Below are positions 1-5,749 of a stretch of 15,743 bases of DNA, in pieces (the first letter of the stretch is position 1; every line of letters starts with the position of its first letter). Both the position numbers and the translations under genes were made by a program. The notes below the pieces were generated by a model that had not been told where the DNA came from, did no database searches, and saw only the letters and a program-made list of their open reading frames with translations. The DNA lies in the NCBI GenBank assembly GCA_016187365.1, contig JACPJX010000068.1, positions 1-15,743 of the forward strand, read 5' to 3'. Source of the DNA: Candidatus Aenigmatarchaeota archaeon (GTDB taxonomy: Archaea > Aenigmatarchaeota > Aenigmatarchaeia > GW2011-AR5).

Positions 1-367
1 AAATTCTAAGTTGATCTACATTACTACGAGCATGAATACCAAGTTTACACATATAATCTCGGATTACATACCAGTTGATTCCGGTTTCTTTTGATATATC
101 TTTAATGGACTTTTTCTGTTCTATATAATTTTTTTCAAAGAACTTTTTTGTAAGTATTTCTAGATATTTATATTTGCCTCCTGGTGAAGATATTACACCC
201 TGTTCCTTGAGTGTTCTTAATTTTATTTTATGTCTTATTGTATATGTCTTTATAGTACTTCTATATATTCCAGTCTCCTTTGATATTTGCGAAAGCGATT
301 TCTGTTTTTTCAAATATTCATTTTCTAAAAATTCTTTTGTTAAAAATTTTTCATATAAATTTTTCAT
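1..367 (-). CDS. Tandem helix-turn-helix protein, partial (3' end outside window)
   Basis: The minus-strand frame from ATG 367 is open to the window edge, giving 122 residues with no stop. Two modules about 63 residues apart resemble each other: residues 9-52 with core SQISKETGIYRSTIKTY, and 72-115 with core KDISKETGINWYVIRDY. Each ends in a basic tail (IKLRT; IHARS) and looks like a short helix-turn-helix. Arrays of this kind are known N- or C-terminal to HNH or LAGLIDADG homing endonucleases and in phage or viral proteins; no nuclease motif is visible, and any such domain would lie outside. The codons are extremely AT-rich (AAA, ATA, TTA), unlike everything from 476 onward, which suggests transfer. 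A TATA box at 390-397 lies 26 nt before the ATG, so initiation is probably leaderless. Coding status is well supported; the function is not known. Confidence 0.7.
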   Translation of the reverse strand, partial: MKNLYEKFLTKEFLENEYLKKQKSLSQISKETGIYRSTIKTYTIRHKIKLRTLKEQGVISSPGGKYKYLEILTKKFFEKNYIEQKKSIKDISKETGINWYVIRDYMCKLGIHARSNVDQLRI

Positions 368-389
368 TTTATATATTCATCAGTATTCC

Positions 390-397
390 TATATAAA
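390..397 (-). promoter_or_regulatory. TATA box for the HTH gene
   Basis: TTTATATA on the minus strand is centred about 26 nt before ATG 367, the archaeal TATA-to-start-site distance, which predicts a leaderless mRNA. The surrounding 370-470 segment is AT-rich throughout, so alternative boxes exist. Confidence 0.45.
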
Positions 398-430
398 GTT
401 ATATTGCTTGATATATATGCACAAAGGGCA

Positions 431-451
431 GTATATATGTAAGGTTTTAAG
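431..451 (+). promoter_or_regulatory. Promoter of the Sua5-Kae1 operon
   Basis: Two candidate boxes precede ATG 476. TATATAT at 432-438 would give a leader of about 15 nt, and TTTTAA at 445-450, about 28 nt before the ATG, would give a leaderless transcript. No Shine-Dalgarno is visible before 476, which favours the second. Confidence 0.4.
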
Positions 452-475
452 AACTAAAATCTGAGATTTTATGTT

Positions 476-1045
476 ATGACCATCATATCTAAGGACATCA
501 AGCTCGCCGTGAAGCTGCTGAAGAAAGGCGGCATAATTGCATACCCGACCGAAAGCAGTTACGCGCTGGGATGCGACGGCACCAACGAAGAGGCGAAAAG
601 AAAGATATGCAGGCTGAAGAGAAGGCCGGTCGGCAAGCAGATGACGTTCATAGTGAACAGCATAGGGGTGGCGGAAAAATACGCGATCCTTGAAAAAAGC
701 GAAAAGAATGCCGCGAGAAACCTCATGCCGGGCAGGCTCACGCTCGTCTGCAAAGGCAGGAACGGCGGGGAGTTCGCCTTCAGGATACCTTCAAACAAAA
801 TCGCATTCAATCTGGCTAAAACTTTCGGCGGGCCGATAACCGCGACATCCGCCAATTTGTCGGGAAAAGAGCCGGTATTCAGCATAAAGAATCTCATCAA
901 ACTTTATTCCGGCAAGATAGACATGGTTCTTGACGGCGGCAACCTCCCGCGGAGGCGACCGTCAACTGTAGCAGACGTCTTCTCAGGAATCAATATCAGA
1001 AGAAGGGGTCCTGTCTCAAGAAGAATGCTAGAGGGTGTGTTATGA
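476..1045 (+). CDS. Sua5/YrdC-family L-threonylcarbamoyladenylate synthase
   Basis: This 189-aa protein has the length of a stand-alone YrdC domain (TsaC-like), without the extra Sua5 C-terminal domain. Family motifs in order: PTESSYALGCD (24-34), the basic KICRLKRRP (43-51), PGRLTLV (85-91), RIPSN (103-107), SANLSG (125-130) and PSTV (162-165). The family makes threonylcarbamoyl-AMP from threonine, bicarbonate and ATP in the cytosol; Kae1 then transfers the threonylcarbamoyl group to A37 of ANN-decoding tRNAs to form t6A. The stop overlaps the Kae1 start by 4 nt (ATGA), so the two steps are translationally coupled. The promoter lies just upstream. The family assignment is secure; the specific role rests on the neighbour. 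Confidence 0.93.
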   Translation: MTIISKDIKLAVKLLKKGGIIAYPTESSYALGCDGTNEEAKRKICRLKRRPVGKQMTFIVNSIGVAEKYAILEKSEKNAARNLMPGRLTLVCKGRNGGEFAFRIPSNKIAFNLAKTFGGPITATSANLSGKEPVFSIKNLIKLYSGKIDMVLDGGNLPRRRPSTVADVFSGINIRRRGPVSRRMLEGVL

Positions 1046-2007
1046 TATCATTGGGCATAGAAAGCACATCCCACACGTTCGGGATAGGAATCTGCGAAGG
1101 CAGGAAAATAATTGCGAATGCAAAGAGCATGTACACGCCAGAAAGAGGCTGGGGAATAAAGCCCGACGAGGCAAGGAAGCATCATGAAAAGGCGAAGGAT
1201 GAAGTCCTAGAAAAAGCTCTCCAAGAAGCCGGAGTGAGCCTTGATGACATTGACATAGTTTCTGTTGCGGCGGGCCCGGGGCTGCCGCCGTGCCTCCGCG
1301 TAGGCATCGGACTTGCAAAGTCGCTTAAGAAACCTGTCATCGAGGTGAATCATCCTGTCGCTCACATAGAAATAGGAAGGCTCCTGTGCAGATGCGGCGA
1401 TCCAATAGTGCTGTATGCGTCAGGCGGCAACACCCAGGTCATAGGATATGCCTCTGGCAGGTACAGGGTATTCGGCGAGACGCAGGACATGGCAATAGGC
1501 AACGCAAGGGACGTGCTTGCGCGGGAAATGGGCCTGAACTATCCGGGCGGCCCTGAAATAGACAGACTTGCATCGAAAGGAAGAAACTACATAGAGCTTC
1601 CGTATTCGGTCAAGGGGATGGACGTCAGTTTCACCGGCATACTCACGGACGCAAAAAGAAAACTTGCGAAATATTCCAGGGAGGACATCGCATTCTCATT
1701 TGCCGAAACCACCTTCGCCATGCTCACGGAAATCACTGAAAGGGCCATGGCGCATTCAGGCAGGGACGAAGTCCTGCTGACAGGAGGCGTTGCCGCATCG
1801 CCGCGCCTCCAGGAAATGCTCCGGATTATGTGCGAAGAAAGGGGCGCAAGATTCTTCGCCTGCCCGAGGGAATATTCAGGAGATAACGGAGCAAATATAG
1901 CGTGGACAGGCCTGCTTGCATTCGGAAGCGGGCAGAAACCTGCAAAAAAGCCGGACTTCAGGAGCAGGTGGAGAACTGACGAAACTGAAATCCCATGGAG
2001 AAAATGA
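1042..2007 (+). CDS. kae1: Kae1/TsaD/OSGEP, tRNA threonylcarbamoyltransferase (KEOPS catalytic subunit)
   Basis: This 321-aa ASKHA-fold protein transfers threonylcarbamoyl to tRNA A37. Visible features: LGIESTSHTFGIGI at the N-terminus (phosphate-binding loop), GPGLPPCLRVG (78-88), metal ligands H104 and H108 in NHPVAHIE and D281 in GDNGANIAWTG, GETQDMAIGNARD (145-157), GGVAASPRL (248-256) and the conserved RTDE tail (311-314). The length fits a stand-alone Kae1. It is not fused to the Bud32 kinase, as it is in many euryarchaea, and no Bud32, Cgi121 or Pcc1 gene lies beside it. It overlaps the upstream synthase by 4 nt and probably shares its mRNA. A minus-strand terminator for the next unit starts inside its last codons. 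Confidence 0.96.
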   Translation: MISLGIESTSHTFGIGICEGRKIIANAKSMYTPERGWGIKPDEARKHHEKAKDEVLEKALQEAGVSLDDIDIVSVAAGPGLPPCLRVGIGLAKSLKKPVIEVNHPVAHIEIGRLLCRCGDPIVLYASGGNTQVIGYASGRYRVFGETQDMAIGNARDVLAREMGLNYPGGPEIDRLASKGRNYIELPYSVKGMDVSFTGILTDAKRKLAKYSREDIAFSFAETTFAMLTEITERAMAHSGRDEVLLTGGVAASPRLQEMLRIMCEERGARFFACPREYSGDNGANIAWTGLLAFGSGQKPAKKPDFRSRWRTDETEIPWRK

Positions 2008-2020
2008 AAATAAAAAAAAT
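2004..2020 (-). terminator. T8-tract terminator of the minus-strand micro-operon
   Basis: Read on the minus strand this is AATTTTTTTTATTTTCATTT-like, with eight consecutive T at 2019-2012. It lies 25 nt after the stop of the 21-aa ORF. Archaeal terminators are typically such U-tracts without a required hairpin. It overlaps the 3' end of kae1. Confidence 0.5.
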
Positions 2021-2044
2021 TCAAAGAATCATAAATCCCATGCC

Positions 2045-2110
2045 TTACAGGTCGGCTGCAGCAGCGGCAGCGCCTTTCTTGGCAGCTCTCTTTGCCTTCC
2101 TCTTTGCCAT
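2045..2110 (-). CDS. Lys/Ala-rich 21-residue microprotein (hypothetical)
   Basis: This very short ORF begins MAKRKAKRAAKK, continues G then six alanines, and ends DL before TAA. It is the best initiation context in the window: GGAGGTG at 2123-2117, six nt before ATG 2110, matching the archaeal anti-SD. The ORF lies 25 nt after the stop of another tiny ORF on the same strand and ahead of a T8 terminator, so promoter, two SD sites and terminator are all present. The composition (basic N-terminal half, poly-Ala tail) recalls Lys/Ala-rich nucleic-acid-binding tails. No family is recognised. Chance is possible at this length, but the SD and the unit structure argue for a real gene. Confidence 0.5.
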   Translation of the reverse strand: MAKRKAKRAAKKGAAAAAADL

Positions 2111-2135
2111 TTTTCACACCTCCAAAACCATGATA

Positions 2136-2222
2136 TCAGCCGCAGCAGTCCTTCGAAGCCATACCGGAACCGCACGAGCATGAAGATGATTTCCTGCTTT
2201 TCTTCGTCTTTTTCTTTGGCAT
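2136..2222 (-). CDS. Lys/Ser/Cys-rich 28-residue microprotein (hypothetical)
   Basis: This 28-residue ORF has a basic N-terminus (MPKKKTKKSRKSSS), then CSCGSG, and a C-terminal KDCCG, giving four cysteines in the last 14 residues. A GAGG Shine-Dalgarno at 2234-2231 lies 8 nt before ATG 2222. A TATA-like CTTAAATT at 2266-2259 is about 40 nt upstream and would give a 14-15 nt leader holding the SD. It is the first ORF of a minus-strand unit, followed by the 21-aa ORF. The cysteine pattern (CxC...CC) could bind metal, but this is only a possibility. No family is recognised, and the length makes the call tentative. Confidence 0.45.
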   Translation of the reverse strand: MPKKKTKKSRKSSSCSCGSGMASKDCCG

Positions 2223-2258
2223 TCAAAGCGCCTCTGGATATTATTTTATTTGCGATGG

Positions 2259-2266
2259 AATTTAAG
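2259..2266 (-). promoter_or_regulatory. Putative TATA box of the micro-operon
   Basis: CTTAAATT on the minus strand is centred 40 nt before ATG 2222. The predicted start site near 2237 leaves a short leader containing the GAGG Shine-Dalgarno. Confidence 0.35.
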
Positions 2267-2330
2267 CATATTGGTAAGAAAACAACTATGTCTAATGGTT
2301 ATGCCTTCGTAGTGAAATCCCGCACCATTC

Positions 2331-2338
2331 TTTTTATA
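2331..2338 (+). promoter_or_regulatory. TATA box of the SET-domain gene
   Basis: TTTTTATA lies 26-27 nt before ATG 2362. No Shine-Dalgarno precedes that ATG, so leaderless initiation is predicted. Confidence 0.5.
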
Positions 2339-2361
2339 GGTTCGGCGCGCAAGGTGTTACC

Positions 2362-2865
2362 ATGAACGGCCTGACAGTAAGAGAGACCGGGAAGGGAAAG
2401 GGGGTTTTTGCCGGCAGGGATTTCAGGAAAGGCGAGGAGATAATGGAATTCCGCGGGAACCTCATAACCTTTGACGAACTCCCGAAGCCCTACAACATGG
2501 ACGATGACCATTACGTCCAGATAGGCCCGAACCTCCTTATGGGGCCCTCCGGCGGCCTTGACGACCTGTTCAACCATTCATGCGAGCCGAACTCTTATCT
2601 CAGGATAACCGGCAGGAAAGCCGTGCTCATAGCATTGAGGGACATGGGGAAAGGCGAGGAGATAACATGGGACTACTCCCTGAGCATGAACAAGGAGAGC
2701 AGCTGGTACAAGATGACATGCCGCTGCGGCAGCAGGAACTGCAGGAAGGTAATAAGCGATTTCAGCCGCCTGCCAGACGACGTGAAGAACAGGTATATCA
2801 GGCTCGGGGTAGTCCCTGAATACGTTCTCAAGGAAGCTAAGATAGTCAAAAAGGCTTCCAGATGA
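2362..2865 (+). CDS. SET-domain lysine methyltransferase with post-SET zinc motif
   Basis: This 167-aa protein is essentially one SET domain, which transfers methyl from S-adenosylmethionine to protein lysines. Motifs: GKGVFAGRDFRKGEEI (12-27), the pseudoknot NHSCEPN (71-77), GEEITWDYS (98-106) with the expected catalytic Y105, and a post-SET CRCGSRNC (C120, C122, C127) that normally binds zinc together with the pseudoknot cysteine (C74). A short basic helical tail follows. Stand-alone SET proteins are sporadic in archaea and bacteria; some archaeal ones methylate chromatin proteins. The substrate here is unknown. It has its own promoter and is divergent from two lysine-rich tiny ORFs, which are conceivable but unproven substrates. 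Family assignment is secure. Confidence 0.93.
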   Translation: MNGLTVRETGKGKGVFAGRDFRKGEEIMEFRGNLITFDELPKPYNMDDDHYVQIGPNLLMGPSGGLDDLFNHSCEPNSYLRITGRKAVLIALRDMGKGEEITWDYSLSMNKESSWYKMTCRCGSRNCRKVISDFSRLPDDVKNRYIRLGVVPEYVLKEAKIVKKASR

Positions 2866-2966
2866 CAGTATTATATCTTGCCGATCAAGTCGAGAACGGG
2901 TTTCGTTCCAGGGTGTAAATATTCTGCATATAATTATATATATTCCGGAGAATGTATGGCGACTGT

Positions 2967-3623
2967 CTACCGGGATTCCTTGGATGACAGGAGCCTGTCG
3001 TATATGAGGGCCGCAACTATCGCCCCTATTATCGGGCCTATCCAGTACACTGCATGATTTTCCCAGAAGCCTGATGCAAGGGCCGGGCCGAAAGCCCGCG
3101 CCGGATTCATGGCAGCGCCTGTGAGAGTGCCGCCTGCCAAGATGTCAAAGGTGAGTACAAGCCCTATAGCAAGCCCGTACAAGCCGGCAGGCGCCCTCTT
3201 GTCGACCGCGACGCCGAATATGGTGAAGACTAGGAAGAATGTGAGCACGGCCTCGACAAGAACCCCGCTGGCAACAGGCAAGCCGGACGCAAGCGCCGGG
3301 GTGCCGAGATTAAGGGCTGTCGCAGGAGGGAATATCGCGGACAGGAGGAATCCAGCCACGGCCGCGCCGGCAAGCTGGGAAATTATGTACAAAGCGGCCC
3401 TGGAAGCACCTATCTTTTTCGTTACAAGCATGCCTATCGTGACAGCCGGGTTGACATGCGCCCCTGAGATGTGGGCCGTCGCATATATCATGCACATAAG
3501 CACCAGTCCGTGGGCAAGAGCCACGCCGGTAATGTCGTTTCCGGCAAGTACTGACCCGGCCCCTATGAATACAAGAGAAAATGCCGCAATAGCCTCAGCC
3601 ACATAAGAGCTGTAGTTTTTCAC
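2967..3623 (-). CDS. MIP-family channel (aquaporin/aquaglyceroporin-like), TIP-type selectivity filter
   Basis: This 218-aa integral membrane channel has six hydrophobic helices and both NPA boxes: HVNPAVT (N58) and AMNPAR (N173). Counting from the NPA asparagines as in E. coli AqpZ, the aromatic/arginine filter is H38, I161, A170, R176, rather than the F-H-T-R of water-specific AqpZ. His-Ile-Ala/Gly-Arg is the pattern of plant tonoplast intrinsic proteins, which pass water, ammonia, urea or H2O2. The C-terminal stretch FGPALASGF...VYWIGPIIG is also TIP-like. The gene ends the ferredoxin-peroxiredoxin-channel run, 8 nt after the peroxiredoxin, and is followed by an AT-rich spacer. The channel family is certain; peroxide or ammonia permeation is inference. 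Confidence 0.95.
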   Translation of the reverse strand: MKNYSSYVAEAIAAFSLVFIGAGSVLAGNDITGVALAHGLVLMCMIYATAHISGAHVNPAVTIGMLVTKKIGASRAALYIISQLAGAAVAGFLLSAIFPPATALNLGTPALASGLPVASGVLVEAVLTFFLVFTIFGVAVDKRAPAGLYGLAIGLVLTFDILAGGTLTGAAMNPARAFGPALASGFWENHAVYWIGPIIGAIVAALIYDRLLSSKESR

Positions 3624-3631
3624 GATTTCAC

Positions 3632-4069
3632 CTATATGTTCTTCAGCAATTCATGGTCATCAAGCTTTTCAGAAGGCTTTTCCATAACATGCTTGTATCT
3701 GACCACGCCGTTTTCATCTATGAGAAAATAAGCCCTCTCGGAGAACCCGTCATTGCGCAATACACCGAAGGCCCCTGAAGCTTTCTTGTCGAAGTCCGAC
3801 AGAAGCGGGAAGTCAGAGCCTATGCTATCGGCAAAAGCCTTGTTCGACCAATGGCTGTCGACAGAAATTCCCACAACATCAACGCCTTTGTCCCTGAACT
3901 TTTCCATGTCATCCATGAAGCACCCGAATTCCTTGGTGCAGACGGGCGAAAACGCGAACGGAAAAAATGAAAGGAGGACTTTTTTACCCCTGAAGCTCCC
4001 AAGCCTTACAAGATTACCGGCCGTATCTTTCAACTCGACATCGGGCGCTTTCTCCCCCACATTGACCAT
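3632..4069 (-). CDS. AhpC/TSA-family peroxiredoxin (AhpE-like)
   Basis: This cytosolic thiol peroxidase has the AhpE-type active site FFPFAFSPVCTKEF. From ATG 4069 the protein is 145 aa, with peroxidatic C44, P37 and S41 forming the Pxxx(T/S)xxC motif. A second cysteine (C50) follows after five residues, one more than the C-x4-C of PrxQ/BCP, so it may or may not be resolving. The C-terminus lacks a typical 2-Cys resolving cysteine. The frame is open upstream to a GTG at 4078, but that GTG is part of the Shine-Dalgarno AGGTG (4080-4076), so ATG 4069 (or 4072) is preferred. It directly follows the ferredoxin and precedes the MIP channel. Electron donor unknown; the adjacent ferredoxin is a conceivable source. 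Confidence 0.92.
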   Translation of the reverse strand: MVNVGEKAPDVELKDTAGNLVRLGSFRGKKVLLSFFPFAFSPVCTKEFGCFMDDMEKFRDKGVDVVGISVDSHWSNKAFADSIGSDFPLLSDFDKKASGAFGVLRNDGFSERAYFLIDENGVVRYKHVMEKPSEKLDDHELLKNI

Positions 4070-4078
4070 CATTACCAC

Positions 4079-4342
4079 CTAAATTACCTTCTCCCCGGTC
4101 TTCAGGTCTATTATATGTATGACGTTGACCGGGCACGTCTCGGCGGCTTCCTTGTTGCACTTTATGTCATCAAATTCGAGTTCCTCAAGGACTATCTCGC
4201 CGCCCTCCTTTTTCTCCCGGGCGCCAACGAGGTCCGACTTGCCGTCGTCGGGGCTCATCGTCCAAGACGCAGGGCAGACAGCCGCACAGGCCCCGCATCC
4301 TATGCAGTTCGGCCTGTCATGCTCAATTTTCCATTCCGGCAT
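4079..4342 (-). CDS. Single-cluster [4Fe-4S] ferredoxin (Pyrococcus type)
   Basis: From ATG 4342 this is an 87-aa ferredoxin with CIGCGACAAVCP (C13, C16, C19, C23) and a distal CNKEAAETCP (C62, C70). By analogy with Pyrococcus furiosus ferredoxin, C13, C16, C19 and C70 would bind one [4Fe-4S] cluster and C23-C62 would form a disulfide. The second ligand position is Cys rather than the Asp of P. furiosus, as in other full four-Cys clusters. A GTG at 4351 also opens the frame, but it lies inside a GAAGTGA Shine-Dalgarno-like site, and the TATA box CTTTAAAAT is centred 26 nt before ATG 4342. It starts the ferredoxin-Prx-channel unit; the stop abuts the Prx Shine-Dalgarno. Confidence 0.93.
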   Translation of the reverse strand: MPEWKIEHDRPNCIGCGACAAVCPASWTMSPDDGKSDLVGAREKKEGGEIVLEELEFDDIKCNKEAAETCPVNVIHIIDLKTGEKVI

Positions 4343-4362
4343 ACTATTCACTTCATTTAATC

Positions 4363-4372
4363 TATTTTAAAG
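4363..4372 (-). promoter_or_regulatory. TATA box of the ferredoxin-peroxiredoxin-channel operon
   Basis: CTTTAAAATA on the minus strand is centred about 26 nt before ATG 4342. It makes this trio separately transcribable from the upstream superoxide dismutase, although read-through is possible across the 60-nt gap. Confidence 0.45.
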
Positions 4373-4402
4373 GCTTTTATGCTTTCAGAAATCTCTAAAA
4401 GT

Positions 4403-5005
4403 TCATCGCTTTGCTGCCGCGAAATGCTCGCTGACCTTCTGCCAGTTGATGACACTGAAGAAAGCAGCAACGTATTCGTTCCTTCGGCTCTGATATTTCA
4501 GATAATAACTGTGTTCCCACACGTCTATTCCAAGAATGGGTGTTTTGCCTTCGCTCAGCGGGCTGTCCTGGTTTGCGGTGCTCATTATCTCCAGATTGCC
4601 GCTGCTGACGACAAGCCAAGCCCAGCCGCTGCCGAAGCGGGACATGGCGGCGTTCGTGAACTCCTCCCTGAACTTGTCGAAACTGCCGAACCTCGATTCT
4701 ATTGCATGAAGTATGTCGCCTTCGGGCTCCACGTCCTTCTTCAGGACAGGCCAGAAGAACGAGTGGTTGGCATGGCCGCCCCCGTGGTTGCGGACTGCCG
4801 CGCGCACGCTCTCGGGAATGCCGTTCAAGTCCCTGATGAGTTCCTCGACGCTCTTGCCTTTCAAACTGTCGTGGCCGTCGAGAGCCGCGTTCAGCTTGTC
4901 TATGTAAGCCTGGTGGTGCTTCGTGTGGTGTATGCGCATCGTCTGCTCGTCGATGTAAGGCTCCAGCGCATCATATGCATACGGCAAATCCGGAAGATTA
5001 TGCAC
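4403..5005 (-). CDS. Fe/Mn superoxide dismutase
   Basis: This 200-aa enzyme converts superoxide to O2 and H2O2 in the cytosol. Metal ligands are visible: H26 (RIHHTKHH), H81 (GGGHANHSFFW), D161 and H165 (DVWEHSYYLKYQ). Y34 and Q146 (STANQDSPL) complete the active site, and this Gln position with GGGHANH is usual for Mn or cambialistic enzymes. The start is GTG 5005, preceded by an excellent Shine-Dalgarno GAGGTGAT (5016-5009). There is no signal peptide. It lies just upstream of the ferredoxin-Prx-channel unit on the same strand, so the superoxide and peroxide steps are adjacent. Family certain; metal type inferred from motif. Confidence 0.97.
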   Translation of the reverse strand: MHNLPDLPYAYDALEPYIDEQTMRIHHTKHHQAYIDKLNAALDGHDSLKGKSVEELIRDLNGIPESVRAAVRNHGGGHANHSFFWPVLKKDVEPEGDILHAIESRFGSFDKFREEFTNAAMSRFGSGWAWLVVSSGNLEIMSTANQDSPLSEGKTPILGIDVWEHSYYLKYQSRRNEYVAAFFSVINWQKVSEHFAAAKR

Positions 5006-5026
5006 AAAATCACCTCAATTCAGAGA

Positions 5027-5065
5027 TTTTTAAAAATCCCATCGATTCACAATATAAAAACGATG
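5027..5065 (-). promoter_or_regulatory. Promoter region of superoxide dismutase with flanking dyad
   Basis: Two TATA-like boxes face the SOD gene: TTTTTATATT (5060-5051), giving a leader of about 24 nt that keeps the Shine-Dalgarno, and TTTTTAAAAA (5036-5027). The first is flanked by CATCG (5040-5044) and CGATG (5061-5065), an inverted repeat that could be an operator. The box is reasonable; the operator is speculative. Confidence 0.35.
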
Positions 5066-5085
5066 AGATTTTAGACATTTTAAAA

Positions 5086-5123
5086 GTTATAAAAGTATTT
5101 ATATATAATATTATTTAAAGTGA
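5086..5123 (+). promoter_or_regulatory. Promoter and Shine-Dalgarno of the phosphoesterase gene
   Basis: TTATAAAAG (5086-5094) and TATTTATATA (5097-5106) are TATA candidates. AAAGTGAT at 5117-5123 is the GTGAT-type Shine-Dalgarno that places the start at ATG 5129 rather than GTG 5120. Confidence 0.4.
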
Positions 5124-5128
5124 TTATC

Positions 5129-5749
5129 ATGCCGAAAAAGAAATCCAAGTTCAGGATGCTCGTGGCAGGCGACCTCCACGGGAACAAGCAAACGGTGAAG
5201 AGGCTGGTCGAGAAGGCCGAAAAATACAACGTGGACCTGGTTGTTATAACGGGCGATTTCAGCGTTTTTGACATAGACCACAAGGGGATGGTCGGGCCTT
5301 TCCTTGAGAAAGGCAAGAAGGTGGTTTTTGTCGGGGGAAACCACGACAGCCCCGCCACTATAGAGGAAATAGAAAAGGAGTACAGGATACCAAACCTCCA
5401 GAAATACGCCATCGTGACGGATGATATCGGCTTCTTCGGGGCGGGCGGCGGGAACATAGGGATAAACTACGTGCCCGACAAGGAGATGTTCAACTCGATA
5501 AGGAACGGCTTCAGATACGTCCAGAAGGCGAAGACAAAAGTCCTCGTAACCCACATCCATCCGAAAGGCAGCCTCATAGAGAAGTTCTCGTTCCCCGGCA
5601 GCGAGGCCGTGACGAAGGCCATATACGAGCTGAAGCCGGACATGCACATATGCGGCCACATCCACGAACTGGAAGGGGCAGTGGAAGTGATGGGCAACAC
5701 AAAGGTGATGTGCGTCGGCTCCTCGGGGAAGATAGTCGACATAGATTAA
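5129..5749 (+). CDS. Calcineurin-like metallophosphoesterase
   Basis: This 206-aa protein carries the full two-metal phosphoesterase signature: D15 and H17 in GDLHG, D43 in GDFS, N71-H72-D73 in GGNHD, H142 (THIHP), and H177 and H179 in CGHIHE. Such enzymes hydrolyse phosphomono- or diesters with Mn/Fe/Ni ions; the substrate cannot be told from sequence. A glycine-rich loop FFGAGGGNIG (102-111) may shape the active site. The start is ATG 5129, because the upstream in-frame GTG 5120 belongs to the Shine-Dalgarno AAAGTGAT. It is transcribed alone, divergent from superoxide dismutase and convergent with mtnA: the two stops share the palindrome TTAA at 5746-5749. Confidence 0.92.
   Translation: MPKKKSKFRMLVAGDLHGNKQTVKRLVEKAEKYNVDLVVITGDFSVFDIDHKGMVGPFLEKGKKVVFVGGNHDSPATIEEIEKEYRIPNLQKYAIVTDDIGFFGAGGGNIGINYVPDKEMFNSIRNGFRYVQKAKTKVLVTHIHPKGSLIEKFSFPGSEAVTKAIYELKPDMHICGHIHELEGAVEVMGNTKVMCVGSSGKIVDID

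Noticed and set aside
174..464. Plus-strand 96-codon frame with hydrophobic stretch
   Set aside because: It is antisense to the HTH gene; its Phe/Ile/Tyr-rich content is what a Lys/Ile-rich AT-rich gene gives on the other strand. No promoter or Shine-Dalgarno fits it.
1..475. CRISPR repeat array
   Set aside because: The region is AT-rich and locally repetitive, but the repetition is at protein level (two HTH modules); no regularly spaced identical DNA repeats.
2041..2183. Plus-strand 62-codon frame with poly-Ala and hydrophobic run
   Set aside because: The poly-Ala and Phe/Leu run are the complement of the Lys/Ala codons of the minus-strand microprotein; the SD sites face the minus strand.
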